This document shows positions 1-10,365 of a stretch of DNA of 64,000 nt, piece by piece (within the stretch, counting starts at the first letter, position 1; each line of letters opens with the position of its first letter). Made by a program: the position numbers and the translations under genes. The DNA is from Globisporangium splendens (Eukaryota; Oomycota; Peronosporomycetes; Pythiales; Pythiaceae): positions 186,001 to 250,000 of the forward strand of contig VFIW01000042.1 of assembly GCA_006386115.1 (NCBI GenBank), written 5' to 3'. Under the pieces are notes generated by a model. It was given only the letters and a program-made list of their open reading frames with translations. It had not been told where the DNA came from and ran no database searches.

Positions 1-679
1 AAAGGACGCATTGTGGCACGCCGCTCAGGGCTTCGTTTGCGTCCGCGAGCGCGCGCATTTCGTCTGCGCTCGTGGGCAATTTGATCAGCTCGAGCGCTGC
101 GATCGCGATCGCGACTTGGCGAATCAGAAGCGAGCACGACGCCGCCGGTGCGATGGCAAACGTCTCGCTGAGCTCTTCGTAGGACGATCGATGCACGCAA
201 TGGAACAGGAACAGCAGCAGCGCGATACCAGGGGAAATCGTTGAGCCTGAAGCAATGGGCTGTACGCCAGTAAGGTCCGTCTTGGACGCCACGCGCTCCA
301 GCAGCGCCGCGAACGAGCTGCGCTGCATGCGGAACATCTCGTAGAACGTCGCGTCGTCGCTGTCGTGGAGGAATTCCGCGACGGGATCCCCCTGGCCGTC
401 AGCACGACCGCCAAGTCCACCAATTGGAGCTGTCGCCGCTGCATTAATTTCATCGTCGTGATCGACAGGAGAGTGCGCCTTTCGTTGGCTCACGAGCGCG
501 CGCAGCAGCGTCACCTGCGTCGTGAGCTGCTGATGCGCTTGCGCGAGCACCTGCATCTCCTCGTCGTCATCTTCGGAGCTCTCACCGCTGCTGCTGTCGC
601 TGCCGGAGGACGAGTCGGAGCGCATGTGGTTCTGCCACAGCGCCAGCGCAGCGGCGATAAGTGGCGAAGGTGAAGGCAT
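1..679 (-). CDS. Harbinger transposase-derived nuclease-like protein, partial (N-terminal 226 codons)
   Basis: An open frame runs from an ATG at 679 down to base 1 without a stop, so the gene continues outside the window. The first 75 residues are Ser/Asp/Glu-rich (SSGSDSSSGESSEDDDEE) and probably disordered. Residues from about 110 follow the N-terminal pattern of HARBI1-like nucleases: an FYEMFRMQRSSFAALLERV helix, then a helical region with PGIALLLFLFHC, SSYEELSETFAIAPAASCSLL and AIAIAALELIKLPT. In the family this precedes the DDE catalytic core, which would lie beyond the window edge. It is transcribed divergently from the TFIIIC gene, with 244 bp between start codons. It could be a domesticated host gene or a transposon gene; no terminal inverted repeat is visible here. 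The family call is by pattern only, and catalysis cannot be judged. Confidence 0.72.
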   Translation of the reverse strand, partial: MPSPSPLIAAALALWQNHMRSDSSSGSDSSSGESSEDDDEEMQVLAQAHQQLTTQVTLLRALVSQRKAHSPVDHDDEINAAATAPIGGLGGRADGQGDPVAEFLHDSDDATFYEMFRMQRSSFAALLERVASKTDLTGVQPIASGSTISPGIALLLFLFHCVHRSSYEELSETFAIAPAASCSLLIRQVAIAIAALELIKLPTSADEMRALADANEALSGVPQCVL

Positions 680-923
680 CATCACGATGCTCGTGTTGCA
701 ATGTGATTGCCTTGTTTTTGGAGGTCGCTGTTGTGTTAATTAACAAGATTTAACGGTCCAATAGACAACACCCAGCATTGTGCACAGCCACTTTGGCCAC
801 TGTGCGCTGTTGTTTGGCAATGACCACAGAGCACGATGGCACAGACCTATAAAACAATTAACAGAAGTTGCTTGTGCCCAATGATGCTGTTTTTCAGCCG
901 CGCCATACAAAACACAACAGCAA
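680..923. promoter_or_regulatory. divergent intergenic promoter region
   Basis: These 244 bp separate the start codons of the minus-strand Harbinger-like gene and the plus-strand TFIIIC gene, so promoters for both should lie here. I see AT-rich stretches (ttaattaacaa near 737) and two GCACAGCCACTTTGGCCACTGTGC-like inverted halves near 780-805, but no convincing oomycete initiator. Confidence 0.4.
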
Positions 924-3587
924 ATGGCGAAAATGGCGGGGTCAAATGACGCGAATGCCGCCGCCGCCGCTGCGCATGCAGCGCCGCTGGACCCGCAGCA
1001 GCCAGAGTCACATGCGCGCGAAGATGCAGACAAATGCGCAGACGAGGCTGTCGCTCACGAAGAAGCCGGTGGCGATGGCGCATCCATGAGCAACGACGCA
1101 ACAGGGGGACTGGAGCTGAGTCTGCGCGACGAGCGCATCCGGTCGCTCGTGGCGCTGGAGCTGCCCGTGTACGCGACGAGCATGGAGCGGGTGCTCGAGA
1201 CCGTCGGCGGCATCGATCAGCTGCAGCACACGCACGAGAGCAAGAGCCAATTCCTTCCCGTGAAGCTGCGGCCGACGGAGCCGTCCTGCAAGCCGCTGTT
1301 TGCCGATCTGACCAAGACGCAGACCATCTTGCTGCGCGTGAAGCGGACGCGACCGCAGAAAGCAAAGGGCAAAGCGGCAACAGAATCAGTAGGACAAGCG
1401 GGAGCCGGTGACACGACAACAACAGCAGCAACAGACGCAGATGCGCCGCGGATCGAAGCCGAGATCGTGGGTCTCGTGCAAGAAAAGTATGTCTGCGAAG
1501 GCATGGCGGACTTCCAGTATTTCACAAAGCGCACGTTTTACCCGACGACAGAAATCAGCGACAGCGTAAACAGCTTTAATGTCAGCGTCAATTGTGCCAG
1601 AAGCAGTGCAGGGATAGCTCCGTTTGCTTCGGCAGATCCGACAACCTCTACGAACGAGATGGAGACGCACGTGGACACGTCGATCTGCAAGGGATCAGCG
1701 ACGCAGGCAGCACTGAAGGCGAGTCTGCAACCATATTTGCGTGTGAAAGACGAGCGCGAGCTGGAGATGATCCCCGAAGTGTTCTCAAAAGTGGATCTGC
1801 CGCTAAAGTACGAGTTCCGCCAGCGGTCCGGGTACCAGCCCACGGAGGTGGCCAAGAAGGCGTCGAGCACGATGACGTACCTGAATTTCCACGACGACAC
1901 TCCGGCGCCGGCGGAGCCCAAGCCAGAGAACCCGGTCGTGCGACGCCGACCCGTAGGCGCGAACGAAGCCGTGGACGACCATGTGCTGCGCATCCTGCAG
2001 AACAAGCTCGCAGAGAAACCGATTTGGCTGCGTCCAAAGTTGTTTGTGGGTCTGGATTTCCTGGAACGACGCGCGGCACGCCGCATCCTGCGGAAACTGT
2101 GCTACGTGTTTGTCGATGGACCCTGGCGCGGATCGTGGATCCGCATGGGGTACGATCCACGGAAATCGAACGACTCGGCCAAATACCAAGTGATCGAGTT
2201 GCGCAACAACCGCGAGCTCGTGCACGCGAAAGTCACGCATCCGAGTCGGAAACGCACCAAGAAGTTCAGTGGAATCAACCCCAAGGGTCCGCGGATCGTC
2301 AAGGTCACGCAGACCTCGGAGAACGAGAACGCACAGGCGAGCAAGCGGCGACGGAAAGAGCGGTTTCTACGCGGCGAGACGAGAAGATCATACTTAGTCG
2401 ATGGCTTCGACGCCGACGCGCCGTCAGGTGAGCCACCTAGTCAGCAGCAGCAGCAGCAACAGTACTCGGGTGGCGCGGCTGCTGGAACTGCTGCTGGTGG
2501 TGATCGAGAGCGAGAGAGAGCAGGTGACGCCAGTTACGAGTGGGATTCCGATGAGAATGACCACGAGGATCTCGCTGAGGGAGACGATGCAGTCAGTGTC
2601 ACGAGTAGCGCCACCAGCACGACCCGAGGCGGAGGCGGAGACGACGATGGGATGAACCACATGGGGGCGCCTAGCACGTCGACGACGAGTTCTATCACTT
2701 CTCCTCGTCACACATCGGCATCGTCAGGACCGACAGCAGCACACAACAATGGTGACAAGACGTTTGAGATCTTTGGGGTCCCGTTGACGAGTGCGAATGT
2801 GCTGTTCCAGTTGGACGAGATCGACGACGACGAAGTCTGCGAGTGGACGCGTCAATTCAACATGCTCGAGACACCGTCGCTCCTCGGCGGGTGGTTCTCG
2901 ACCCACATGTTTCTGCCGCTGCGGGAGATCATTCGATACCGCATTGCGGCGCTCGTTGGCCGATCGAAAGCAGACTTGGATGCGCGTCGGAAACGCATTG
3001 AAGCACTCAAGCGGCAAGCGCTATCGGACTACAAAGACCAGCTCGCTGAGGGGCAAAACAGTGCGGAAAACGGAAATGACCAACAGAATGGCAATGGCGG
3101 TGAGCACGGATTAAATTACGGCACAGCGGCAAGGGTTGAGGACGAACAGCAAGCAGCATTTGAGGAATCGTTGACGTGTGGAAACCCTGAATCGGGACCA
3201 AGTCATTCGTCGAAAGCGCCCTCCGAAGGAGATGCAGTAGCAGCAGCAATAGCGGATGCTGGTGGTGAAGAAGACGCAGAGGACATGGATTTTGATGAAG
3301 AAGATGAGGACGAACAAGGAGAGGAAGGCGACGAGAACACCGAGTCGAGGCTCACGAGGCAAGGACAGATTGCTGGCAATGGATACGATGACGAAGACGA
3401 CGACGAGGACGATGAGCAAGAAGACAGAAGTGATCACCAGGGTCGTCCAGGCGATGATTCCTGTCCTGATCGCTTGCAAACACAGCCAGTTGTTGGTTCT
3501 CTGCCGGCATCAACATCAGGAACGTTGGATACGGCAATCAGTCAAGACACCTTGTCCTCACACGAAGCGATGGAGTACAGTTTTTAG
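924..3587 (+). CDS. GTF3C5: transcription factor IIIC subunit 5-like protein (Tfc1/Sfc1 family)
   Basis: 887 residues in one exon. TFIIIC binds the internal A and B boxes of tRNA genes and recruits TFIIIB and RNA polymerase III in the nucleus; this subunit belongs to the A-box-binding arm. Residues 72-145 match the N-terminal domain (IRSLVALELPVYATSMERVL, KLRPTEPSCKPLFADL, ILLRVKR). Residues about 275-425 carry the second conserved block, ending in YVFVDGPWRGSWIRMGYDPR at 393-412. A C-terminal segment (614-680) has GGWFSTHMFLPLREIIRYRI. The linkers are low-complexity: polyQ near 507-513, Ser/Thr-rich 540-600, and an acidic tail (EDMDFDEEDEDEQGEEGDE) typical of the family. The ATG at 924 is the first in frame; a second ATG at 1086 would still keep all conserved domains. 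The protein is longer than human or yeast orthologues mainly through these linkers. Confidence 0.9.
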   Translation: MAKMAGSNDANAAAAAAHAAPLDPQQPESHAREDADKCADEAVAHEEAGGDGASMSNDATGGLELSLRDERIRSLVALELPVYATSMERVLETVGGIDQLQHTHESKSQFLPVKLRPTEPSCKPLFADLTKTQTILLRVKRTRPQKAKGKAATESVGQAGAGDTTTTAATDADAPRIEAEIVGLVQEKYVCEGMADFQYFTKRTFYPTTEISDSVNSFNVSVNCARSSAGIAPFASADPTTSTNEMETHVDTSICKGSATQAALKASLQPYLRVKDERELEMIPEVFSKVDLPLKYEFRQRSGYQPTEVAKKASSTMTYLNFHDDTPAPAEPKPENPVVRRRPVGANEAVDDHVLRILQNKLAEKPIWLRPKLFVGLDFLERRAARRILRKLCYVFVDGPWRGSWIRMGYDPRKSNDSAKYQVIELRNNRELVHAKVTHPSRKRTKKFSGINPKGPRIVKVTQTSENENAQASKRRRKERFLRGETRRSYLVDGFDADAPSGEPPSQQQQQQQYSGGAAAGTAAGGDRERERAGDASYEWDSDENDHEDLAEGDDAVSVTSSATSTTRGGGGDDDGMNHMGAPSTSTTSSITSPRHTSASSGPTAAHNNGDKTFEIFGVPLTSANVLFQLDEIDDDEVCEWTRQFNMLETPSLLGGWFSTHMFLPLREIIRYRIAALVGRSKADLDARRKRIEALKRQALSDYKDQLAEGQNSAENGNDQQNGNGGEHGLNYGTAARVEDEQQAAFEESLTCGNPESGPSHSSKAPSEGDAVAAAIADAGGEEDAEDMDFDEEDEDEQGEEGDENTESRLTRQGQIAGNGYDDEDDDEDDEQEDRSDHQGRPGDDSCPDRLQTQPVVGSLPASTSGTLDTAISQDTLSSHEAMEYSF

Positions 3588-4075
3588 ATTCAGGCACAAG
3601 CGTCTTCCTGTATAGAGTACATCGGAGGAGCTGTCCACCGCGTAAAGCAGCCGCGTTTACTTCTAGAAAAATGAAAAACACTCCACTCCATGAAGTTCTG
3701 TCTTTGCGGCAATATCGACATCCTCGCGATTCCGTGGGAATATCTGCTTCTGTTTGTTGACAGTAGCTTTCACAAGCTTGTTCTGGCCGTCTCAGGTTGC
3801 TGGCGACTAACTGGTGACAAACTTGAAACTGCGTAGGTGCTACTGCTATTCTACAATGTATCGATCGAGATGTGGACACAAGAAGCCAAGATAACGTCAA
3901 CGGAGTATTGCAGCTGTTGTATCAGCCGCAGTGAATCAAGTCGGACCAGGAGAGTTCAACTGAGCTGGTGGCGAGCAGTAGCTTCAGGACCTCGCGCCGA
4001 AAACACTTGGTCGCCGTCACGATCGGTGGTAATACAATCCGACGAGTTGGTCGAGCACGCGGAGAGCTCCATGTC

Positions 4076-5100
4076 TCAGACTGCGGCTGGTGCCACTGAG
4101 GGACTCCATAATATCGCAAGACTTCGAGCCCAATACACGACTCGAGGCGTTGGTTGTGCCACCCCAGGCACATACAGTAATGATCCTTTCCAGCGCGTGC
4201 TGATGGGTATGATCGGCCAGAGGATACCTGCCGAGTATGGCACGGGGGTCCAAAACTCATGGCTCATTGCGGGGGCGCAAGTAGAAGTTGACTTTCGAGA
4301 CGAAATCGTTGCAAGGCTGCGACTTGGTCTTTGCGTCATGACTGCTGCCGCTTTCGCTCGATCGATGGTAAAGAGACTCCGGCTCCACTGAAGAAGTGGC
4401 ACAACGCAACACCAAAGCGTCCACCAACACAGCAGGACCGCCAGCATAACAAGGAAATATTTGAGGTCCAAGATCATTCCCTCGAGCTTTGCAGTGCCGG
4501 ACCCTCAATACGTGAACGCAACCCGGTGGGCAATCGCTATAGGTAGCATGATGTCGATGACACCATGAGTCGTCACGTCTTCGATGGAAAGCACACGGGA
4601 ATCGCGGAACGAGAGGGACCTGAATTGGTCAAAGATCATCCAACTCGAGAGGAAGCTTATGGACAGACTCGGCACACTGAGGATGACAAGTGGCAGCGTC
4701 CAGTTCGGTTCGCGGCGCGGTGTGAGAACCGCCAGGATAGTTGCGCAAACAGCACGAACACCCAGAGACTACATATCTGCACGGCTGCGAGGATACAAAA
4801 GTCCCAGACGCGGACGTTCAAGTGGCCATTAGAAATTGTGAGCTTACCGTTGATCATCTCGTCCATGAGCGGCGCGTCGATGAAGTGGGCGAGAGCGTAG
4901 CACAGCATGGGAACGTGCTGCCGTAGATGACACACTGACTCGGGATGCGTATAAAGAGCAACCAGGCGTTCACAAGGCACTGATTTGATCGACAAACTCG
5001 CCACCAGGCATCAGATGTACTGCAACCATCCGATACCCACAGCGCCTCGACATGCACAGACACATACCCGGGGAGTGCATTGACTGTCAACGCGCCTCAA
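4076..5100 (-). pseudogene. decayed multi-pass membrane protein gene
   Basis: Protein-like segments appear on the minus strand in shifting frames. The 5' part (5100 to about 4760) reads VGIGWLQYI, stop, CLVASLSIKS, then LVALYTHPESVCHLRQHVPM and LCYALAHFIDAPLMDEMING, then a hydrophobic stretch FCILAAVQICSLWVFVLFAQ. After a frame change near 4735 the reading becomes ILAVLTP...LPLVILSVPSLSISFLSSWM to a stop near 4506. A further hydrophobic run, FLVMLAVLLCWWTLWCCVVP, lies near 4440. Several membrane segments joined by frameshifts and at least one internal stop (TGA near 5011) suggest a dead gene. I do not recognise the family. Introns could explain some of the frame changes, so an intact multi-exon gene is not fully excluded. 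Confidence 0.4.
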
Positions 5101-5249
5101 GCATGGTTATTAGTGTTCACCATTAGGATTGCAACGTAATCTACCTCACCTTCAAATCGAAAAATCGGGTTCCAGTCCCACTGAGTTATGGACCAGAGCT
5201 TATGATCAAAGAAGTGAGGGATACGCTTTTCGGACCTTCAGAGGGACGA

Positions 5250-5692
5250 TAAAACGTGCCTTGTATTCTTTATTTTGTCTGGATCAGGGATATGAACTGA
5301 TGACTCAACCGGTTTGGCGCAAAAGTCGATAACCCAGTCTAAAGACGGGAGCTTGTTTGTGTCTGTGACGCCCCACTTTCAAATTGCGACATCACAAATT
5401 GAATTTGTGATGTCGCAACATGTCAGAGAATTTTGATGCACGACAAGAAACCGGAATAACCATTTACGAACTGGTTATCTCCATCGAAATTTTGCGGTTG
5501 GGTTCACACACGTGCGCTGAGCGAGGAGCACATGAAGACGCGAGTTAATGACACTCGAAACGTAATTACGTATAGAGCAGGACATGAAGTACGTGTTGTG
5601 AATGCTGTGGTCGAATTGGCATCTTCAATAGCACTGGCGAAATTGTTGCATGCATCACTCCTTTTAGACTGCTGGTATTGATGGTACAATAC
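5250..5692. promoter_or_regulatory. orphan copy of the M96-like upstream region
   Basis: This stretch resembles the region upstream of gene A (about 8450-8960). It shares AACCGGTTTGGCGCAAAAG at 5307 (compare AACCGGTTTGACGCAAAG at 8557), GAAATTTTGCGGTTGGGTT near 5484 (compare 8749) and the run ending GGCGAAATTGTTGC near 5640 (compare GGCAAAATTGTCGTCG near 8904). No M96-like coding sequence follows on the minus strand to the left, so it looks like an upstream region whose gene was lost. Confidence 0.5.
5384..5418. repeat. perfect 17-bp inverted repeat, 1-nt spacer
   Basis: TTGCGACATCACAAATT is followed by G and then its exact reverse complement AATTTGTGATGTCGCAA. It lies inside the orphan upstream region. 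It could be a protein-binding palindrome, a MITE remnant or a hairpin; no second copy was noticed in the window. Confidence 0.8.
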
Positions 5693-6143
5693 GATCAATG
5701 CAACGTGCCTGAGCCAACTGCTCAGCGTACTGGAGAGACAAGACTTGTCGCGCCAACTGGAAGCATGGCGTTTGTGTTTCGATGGAGGTGCACGCGGCAA
5801 CCCAGGTCCAGGAGGCAGCGGATGGGGACTCATCTTCCTGAATGAACGCAGCAATCGATGGGAACTCAAAGCGTGCGGCTATGCGTGCATGGGACCACAA
5901 GCACGAACAATTGGTGCGAACACAGTGCGCTGAAAGATTGCCTGGCACACAGTGCACACTACCTACAGCACTATGAAGTCAAGTTGGAAGTCTTCGGAGA
6001 CAGCCAAATGATTATCGCATCCCACAACGGGTTCTCCTCAGTACGCCAGACCAAGTTGCAGCCACTAGCAGTTCGGGTAAATCAAATCATCGCCAACTTT
6101 GCGTGGACCTCCTGGAATCACACAAAACGAGAACAAAAGCAAT
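5693..6143 (+). mobile_element. LINE-X RNase H fragment (copy beside gene A)
   Basis: This is the RNase H domain of a non-LTR retrotransposon: the motif with the first catalytic Asp (FDGGARGNPGPGGSGWGLIF) and a later GDSQMIIAS with another. A missing T near 5901 (CACAAGCACG, where the copy at 11755 has CACAAGTCACG) shifts the frame inside the domain. The left edge is abrupt at GATCAATG near 5693, where the match to 11548 begins. The right edge, near AAAAGCAATAATCAGG, replaces the C-terminal coding seen in the copy at 42879-43589. It lies just 3' of gene A and is part of the block shared with gene B. Confidence 0.85.
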
Positions 6144-7470
6144 AATCAGGCAACAACCTAGAGACCTGAAATTACAACCGAATCGTTGCAGCGGACGAAT
6201 TCTCGATGGCGAGACTAGCATTTTCATTGTGCCTTCCTGCCATCATGTCGCGCCATGAAGAGAGGATGAACGCCAGCTAGCTGCCATGCTCTCTTGACTG
6301 GCCATACGCTATTTTGACAGCGGTTTGCTTTGCCCAACTACGGAACCGGAATTTTACACTATTTCCAGCGGGCAGCGTCGTGGGCTGGAAGCGCCACTGA
6401 ATTACGTTTTAACTAACTGTATAATGATGTGATGTACCGCTCCACCATGTGCAAGGTTTGCGACAACGTTCGTGACGTTTTGTTTGCGCATAATGAGCGC
6501 AAGTAAATGCAGCAACAACCCACGATGAAGTCAGCAGAATTGCCAACACAAAGCCAAACTGGGCAAAGGCGTAAATTGGTTGACAGCTCTTCAATCGAGC
6601 GTGCTTACATACACTACGACTTTTCTCTCCAGTACCTTGAAAACGACAACTAGACTCGGATCGCTTCGATCGCGATTAGAACATTGGACGCCTGTCGATA
6701 CTCGGCACCGAAGCATGCGTTTCACTGTGACAACGTCGATTGAAACGAAGCGCAGACAGCACCTATCACGGTGTTGGTGAGCCACAGTGGGTCCTCGGTG
6801 AGTTCGCTCAGCTTGTCCTCCGGAATGTCTATCTTGCTGTGGTGCAGCTTGGTTTGAGCCCATCTTTTCAAGACGATCACCTGCTTGGCTGCCGCTGGAC
6901 CGAATATCGCAGAATCGTCCTGCAACGAAGACTGACGGTCTCCGATGGCGTTCGTGATACCATTCGCTGGGTAACGTGTGACCATCCAGACACTGGTGAT
7001 GTCTTGTCGAACATATTCGCGAGAGCGGTATGGGTAGAGGTCGTCGCACTCGATGAACGTTGTAGTCACAATGCATTCGCCTCCGGAATCGCTTTCGATG
7101 CCAGACGATGGTGACGCTGGCGGCGATGGAGTGAATTGAGAAAAGATACCGCTGTTGATCTCGACGTCGATGCCGTGGTTCGTGCAAAGAACGCGATGCT
7201 GCGACGCGAATCCATCACCTGAGTCCTGCTTCTCTCGCAGCGTCACCGTTTCCAGCATCTTCTCGGCCAGAGAAATGTCCACGTTGAGCAAGTGGAAGAG
7301 AATCGTATCGTACACTTGCTTGACACTGGTGGCATGAGGCAGTGGGATCACATCAATTTTCGCCGCATAATTGTCGCCATTCTCCGCGTGGAACCTCGAG
7401 GATTCGGAGAAGCGCATCGTCGGGTTGATAAACTGCGTACGCGCCTCGATGAACCGTTTCGCATGGAGAA
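5693..7470. repeat. duplicated block, copy 1 (pairs with 11548-13325)
   Basis: The block holds the RNase H fragment of LINE-X, the sequence between it and gene A, and most of exon 3 of gene A. From about 5901 to 7470 it appears base-for-base identical to 11756-13325 at a constant offset of 5855. In 5693-5900 a few differences occur. Right of 7470 the two genes diverge at once (GAATTTGCTGGGGTCTG against GAATTTGTTGCGGTCGG). Confidence 0.9.
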
Positions 7471-8151
7471 TTTGCTGGGGTCTGATCTGATTGAGAAGCT
7501 GTTGGCGCTGGTTCAAATCTGTACCGAGATAGAGTGACGCAGCCAAAGGACTCCGTGCGTGCTCGCCCTAGCACACAGTACATCACATGGAAAGAAGAAT
7601 TGAGAAAACGATCATGATCAGAGTCCAAGTCACAACACACAAAGGTACACGGACTCACCATGTCTCCTGCCAAATTCGACTTGAAACCAGCAACCAGATA
7701 TTGCTGGTTTCGCAGGATCTCGCGCAGCAACGCCTTCTCAAGTTTGCTTTGATAGATAGTTTGCTCGTTGGGGATACCAGCGCGGTGTTTCAGGAAGTCC
7801 AACTTGGTCTTCAGGTAGTTGAGCTCTTTCGCGAGCATGTCTTTCTCTTCCTGCATCAGTGAGAAGAACGTCAAATTAAGCATTGCTTCCATCCGACAAA
7901 ACACACACACTGCTAGAGGCTAGAACTCGTACCTTGCGCATCTCGTACGTGCGTTTTCTCGACGCCAGTCCATTCGCTGATCTTGGCGAGTCCGAGTCCT
8001 CGTTCGTATTGAGTGTATCGCTCCCGTCGCCATTGATCCACTCCAGCAGGTCCCCGAGTGGGAGCTGGTTGTCCTCGTTCTCGGTCGCGAGGATGGCCGC
8101 GATGAGGTCCTCGGTGCTGGGAGTGTGACTCGCGTCTTGGGTGTTTTGCAT
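6722..8151 (-). CDS. M96-like protein, gene A (basic/coiled-coil plus START-like region)
   Basis: Three exons: 8151-7933, 7850-7659 and 7567-6722, joined by 82- and 91-nt GT-AG introns, both phase 0; 418 residues. Exon 1 is acidic and Gln/Asn-rich (PLGDLLEWING) and ends in a basic patch RKRTYEMRK (65-73). Exon 2 begins a leucine-heptad coil (LAKELNYLKTKLDFLKHRAG), so the start of the protein resembles a bZIP, though the canonical Asn of the bZIP basic region is absent. Exon 3 (138-418) carries the conserved family blocks KRFIEARTQF, SVKQVYDTILFHLLN and DDLYPYRSREYVRQDITSVW. It resembles the oomycete proteins labelled M96 mating-specific, which I recall as having START-like lipid-binding folds. 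The biochemical role is unknown; a nuclear or regulatory role is only inference. Most of exon 3 is identical to gene B. Confidence 0.85.
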
Positions 8152-8223
8152 CGTGCTGGATGGACTTGCTCACTCCGTGGCAAATTGGACTGTGGAGAGA
8201 TCCAAGCAGAGGGTCGCGTCGCT

Positions 8224-8239
8224 AAAACGTGAAATGAGC
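8224..8239 (-). promoter_or_regulatory. oomycete initiator (Inr) of gene A
   Basis: On the minus strand this reads GCTCATTTCACGTTTT, matching the described oomycete initiator GCTCATTYYNCAWTTT at 15 of 16 positions. It lies 73-88 bp before the ATG of gene A, a normal distance for a transcription start in these organisms. Confidence 0.7.
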
Positions 8240-8540
8240 CCTTCGATTTAGAAGTTGAGACCTGCAGCACACACTCAACTTGTCCTTTTTTTTCGCTCGC
8301 ATCCGCTACAGCACCATCCGCGTTCGGGGTTGACTCATGTTGTTGAAGCTGAACTAACCGTGTGGTGATAAACGGTTTCCGTCCACTGAGGTTGAAATAT
8401 TCTGTTTAGAAGGTTAATGTTAGTAGGCAAACATGCTTTATGGGACTGATAGGGTACGATCAAAGTATCCTATATTCTATTGGCTGGGTCATCACTGAAG
8501 CGAGATGGGCATGGATGGAAGAGATGGGGCATGCAAGCGC

Positions 8541-8576
8541 AATTGGGTTCGTCGATAACCGGTTTGACGCAAAGCC
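8541..8576. promoter_or_regulatory. conserved upstream block with AACCGGTT (gene A)
   Basis: AATTGGGTTC, then AACCGGTT at 8557-8564, then TGACGC. The same arrangement lies upstream of genes B and C at similar distance (406 bp from the ATG here). AACCGGTT is a palindrome containing Myb-type AACNG cores; the binding protein is inferred, not shown. Confidence 0.55.
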
Positions 8577-9178
8577 AGGATGCTCTGACGGGATCTTTGC
8601 GTCCGTGGTGTGCCAACTTTGTGGATTTGTGGCTGCCGACACGCCAGACATGGATGTGCGTGAATTTCGATGCACGATGTTGTGGTGGCACGTGACACAC
8701 GCGCGGAGCCATTTAGGACCCGTTTCCAAGAGCATTTCCCAAGCTTCGAAATTTTGCAGTTGGGTTGACACGCGGTGCGTGCGCGAAGGAGGAGCAAAAG
8801 TGGATGCGACCCGCGACACCCGAAGCGTAATCTGAAGCGGGAAATACGGAAAGTGCTGTGAATGGCGTGGCGAAACCACATTCTCAGCAGCACAGTACTG
8901 GCAAAATTGTCGTCGCTCCTTTTTGGCTACAATGTCCTGATTGTGTTAATTATCGCCACCGAAATTCATCGAGTGAATTGGATTCACAGAATTCAAACAA
9001 TTCGTTCAGATACAAGCATCTGCATGGACCACAAACGAGAAAATATCTCCATACAACCTATACAGCAACCGTGCGAGTCACTGATTTTTTGCCGCGTGCA
9101 AGAAGCGCGTGTCTCTGTGACTTGGTCGCCACGCACTGCCTGAGATGTGAACACTGGGCTGCAACAGGCAGCATATTT

Positions 9179-9186
9179 AACCGGTT
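9179..9186. promoter_or_regulatory. distal AACCGGTT site upstream of gene A
   Basis: A second AACCGGTT (TTTAACCGGTTTGTTTC) about 1030 bp before the start of gene A. Genes B and C also have a second copy at 850-880 bp. Confidence 0.4.
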
Positions 9187-9189
9187 TGT

Positions 9190-10365
9190 TTCTTTGAAAG
9201 TACCACTGTAACATATAAAAAAAGATGATTCCACGTGAGCTCCGGACCGAGTCCTTGTTGAATTGCACCATTGGATGCATGCAAGACAAGATCTCAGCCA
9301 CAAATCATAAAATACTGAAATTTACAGTAGTGTCTGCACCTGAGAGTAGCCATCTAGCCGTTTACGAACTGTTTAGTGTGGTCTGTCTCAGTAATACCGA
9401 GATTGTGTTTGCAAGGAGATGCTTCAACCAGATGATCAGATGGCAATGATACTACTGCGTATCGAGTTGCGTCACGTTCCGCTTCCTCAGCATGCCATTC
9501 CGCCACTTTTTATTACTGACCTCTCGGAGATAACTGAAAAAGCATAGCTTCGACACAAAAGGGGATCAAACACACTGATTAAATGTCTGGTGCATTATAC
9601 AGATTTCAATTCGTCGAATCGTACATCAACTGCACAGACAGTAATTTGTGGACGCTGGAGTCAGCTTCATCGTCCTGAGTGTGTTCGATCAAGTGTGAAT
9701 GCTGTGCTGCTATAATAAAAGCTCATGCCTAATTATTTGTAGGTTGATCTTGTAGAGTTCGAGAAGGGTACTTACTGACGATGCACTTGTAGACGTATCG
9801 ACGTTGTGTAAATGGTGACACCGCGCCTGTCGTTTTTCGATCGAGTCAATTTGATTGCCGTTCTGCTTGTCCAAAACTTAGAGAACTGTACCCATTGGCA
9901 CATAAATGAGACATCTAACCGTTTAGTATAATAACCGTTGAAATTGATCTCAGCATTCACGGGTTTTGACCACAGCCACTTTCATCCACTTCGTGAACTT
10001 TTCCCTTTTGCAGAGACTGTTCTTGCAAGAAAGTCTCTGCGCAAGGGGAGATTCTCCATTTAGACTGGAGCAGAGACTTTGTAGGTCGGAACTTAATTGC
10101 TGCATCAATAGCCTGGGGACAAAGTGGATCGGATCACACTAGTCGCCTCACCGCTGTCTCACGCCATTCACACCAGAATCACAGGATCTACTGTCCACTG
10201 CGCTCTCATCAATCCTTCGTTCGATGCACAACACGCAACCGATTACAAATTCAATGTCACGTCCGCCACAACTCGCAAAAAAGTAGTGTAGGATTTGGGT
10301 GAACAAACCTCTGGTCGACCAGAATTGGGATACAGTATTTCAGCCTAGTCTTTCTTCTTCACCCT
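9190..10365. other. intergenic, no gene recognised
   Basis: No supported coding frame. It holds a Myb-like CTAACCGTTTAG near 9896 and a hairpin at 10010-10040: GCAGAGACT and AGTCTCTGC enclose the 12-bp palindrome TTCTTGCAAGAA, and the arm word GCAGAGACTTT recurs near 10070. Confidence 0.5.

Noticed and set aside
847..1431. Minus-strand 194-codon frame opposite the TFIIIC gene
   Set aside because: Arg/Ser/Ala-rich shadow of a GC-rich coding strand; the plus frame carries clear family motifs.
4565..4900. Plus-strand frame of 111 codons
   Set aside because: Opposite to hydrophobic, protein-like minus-strand segments; no similarity of its own.
6591..7187. 198-codon minus frame, duplicated at 12446-13042
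   Set aside because: It is the exon 3 sequence of genes A and B in another frame; its conservation follows from the block duplication.
7659..7933. Canonical bZIP domain in the M96-like genes
   Set aside because: A basic patch and leucine heptads are present, but the invariant Asn and spaced Arg of bZIP basic regions are not.
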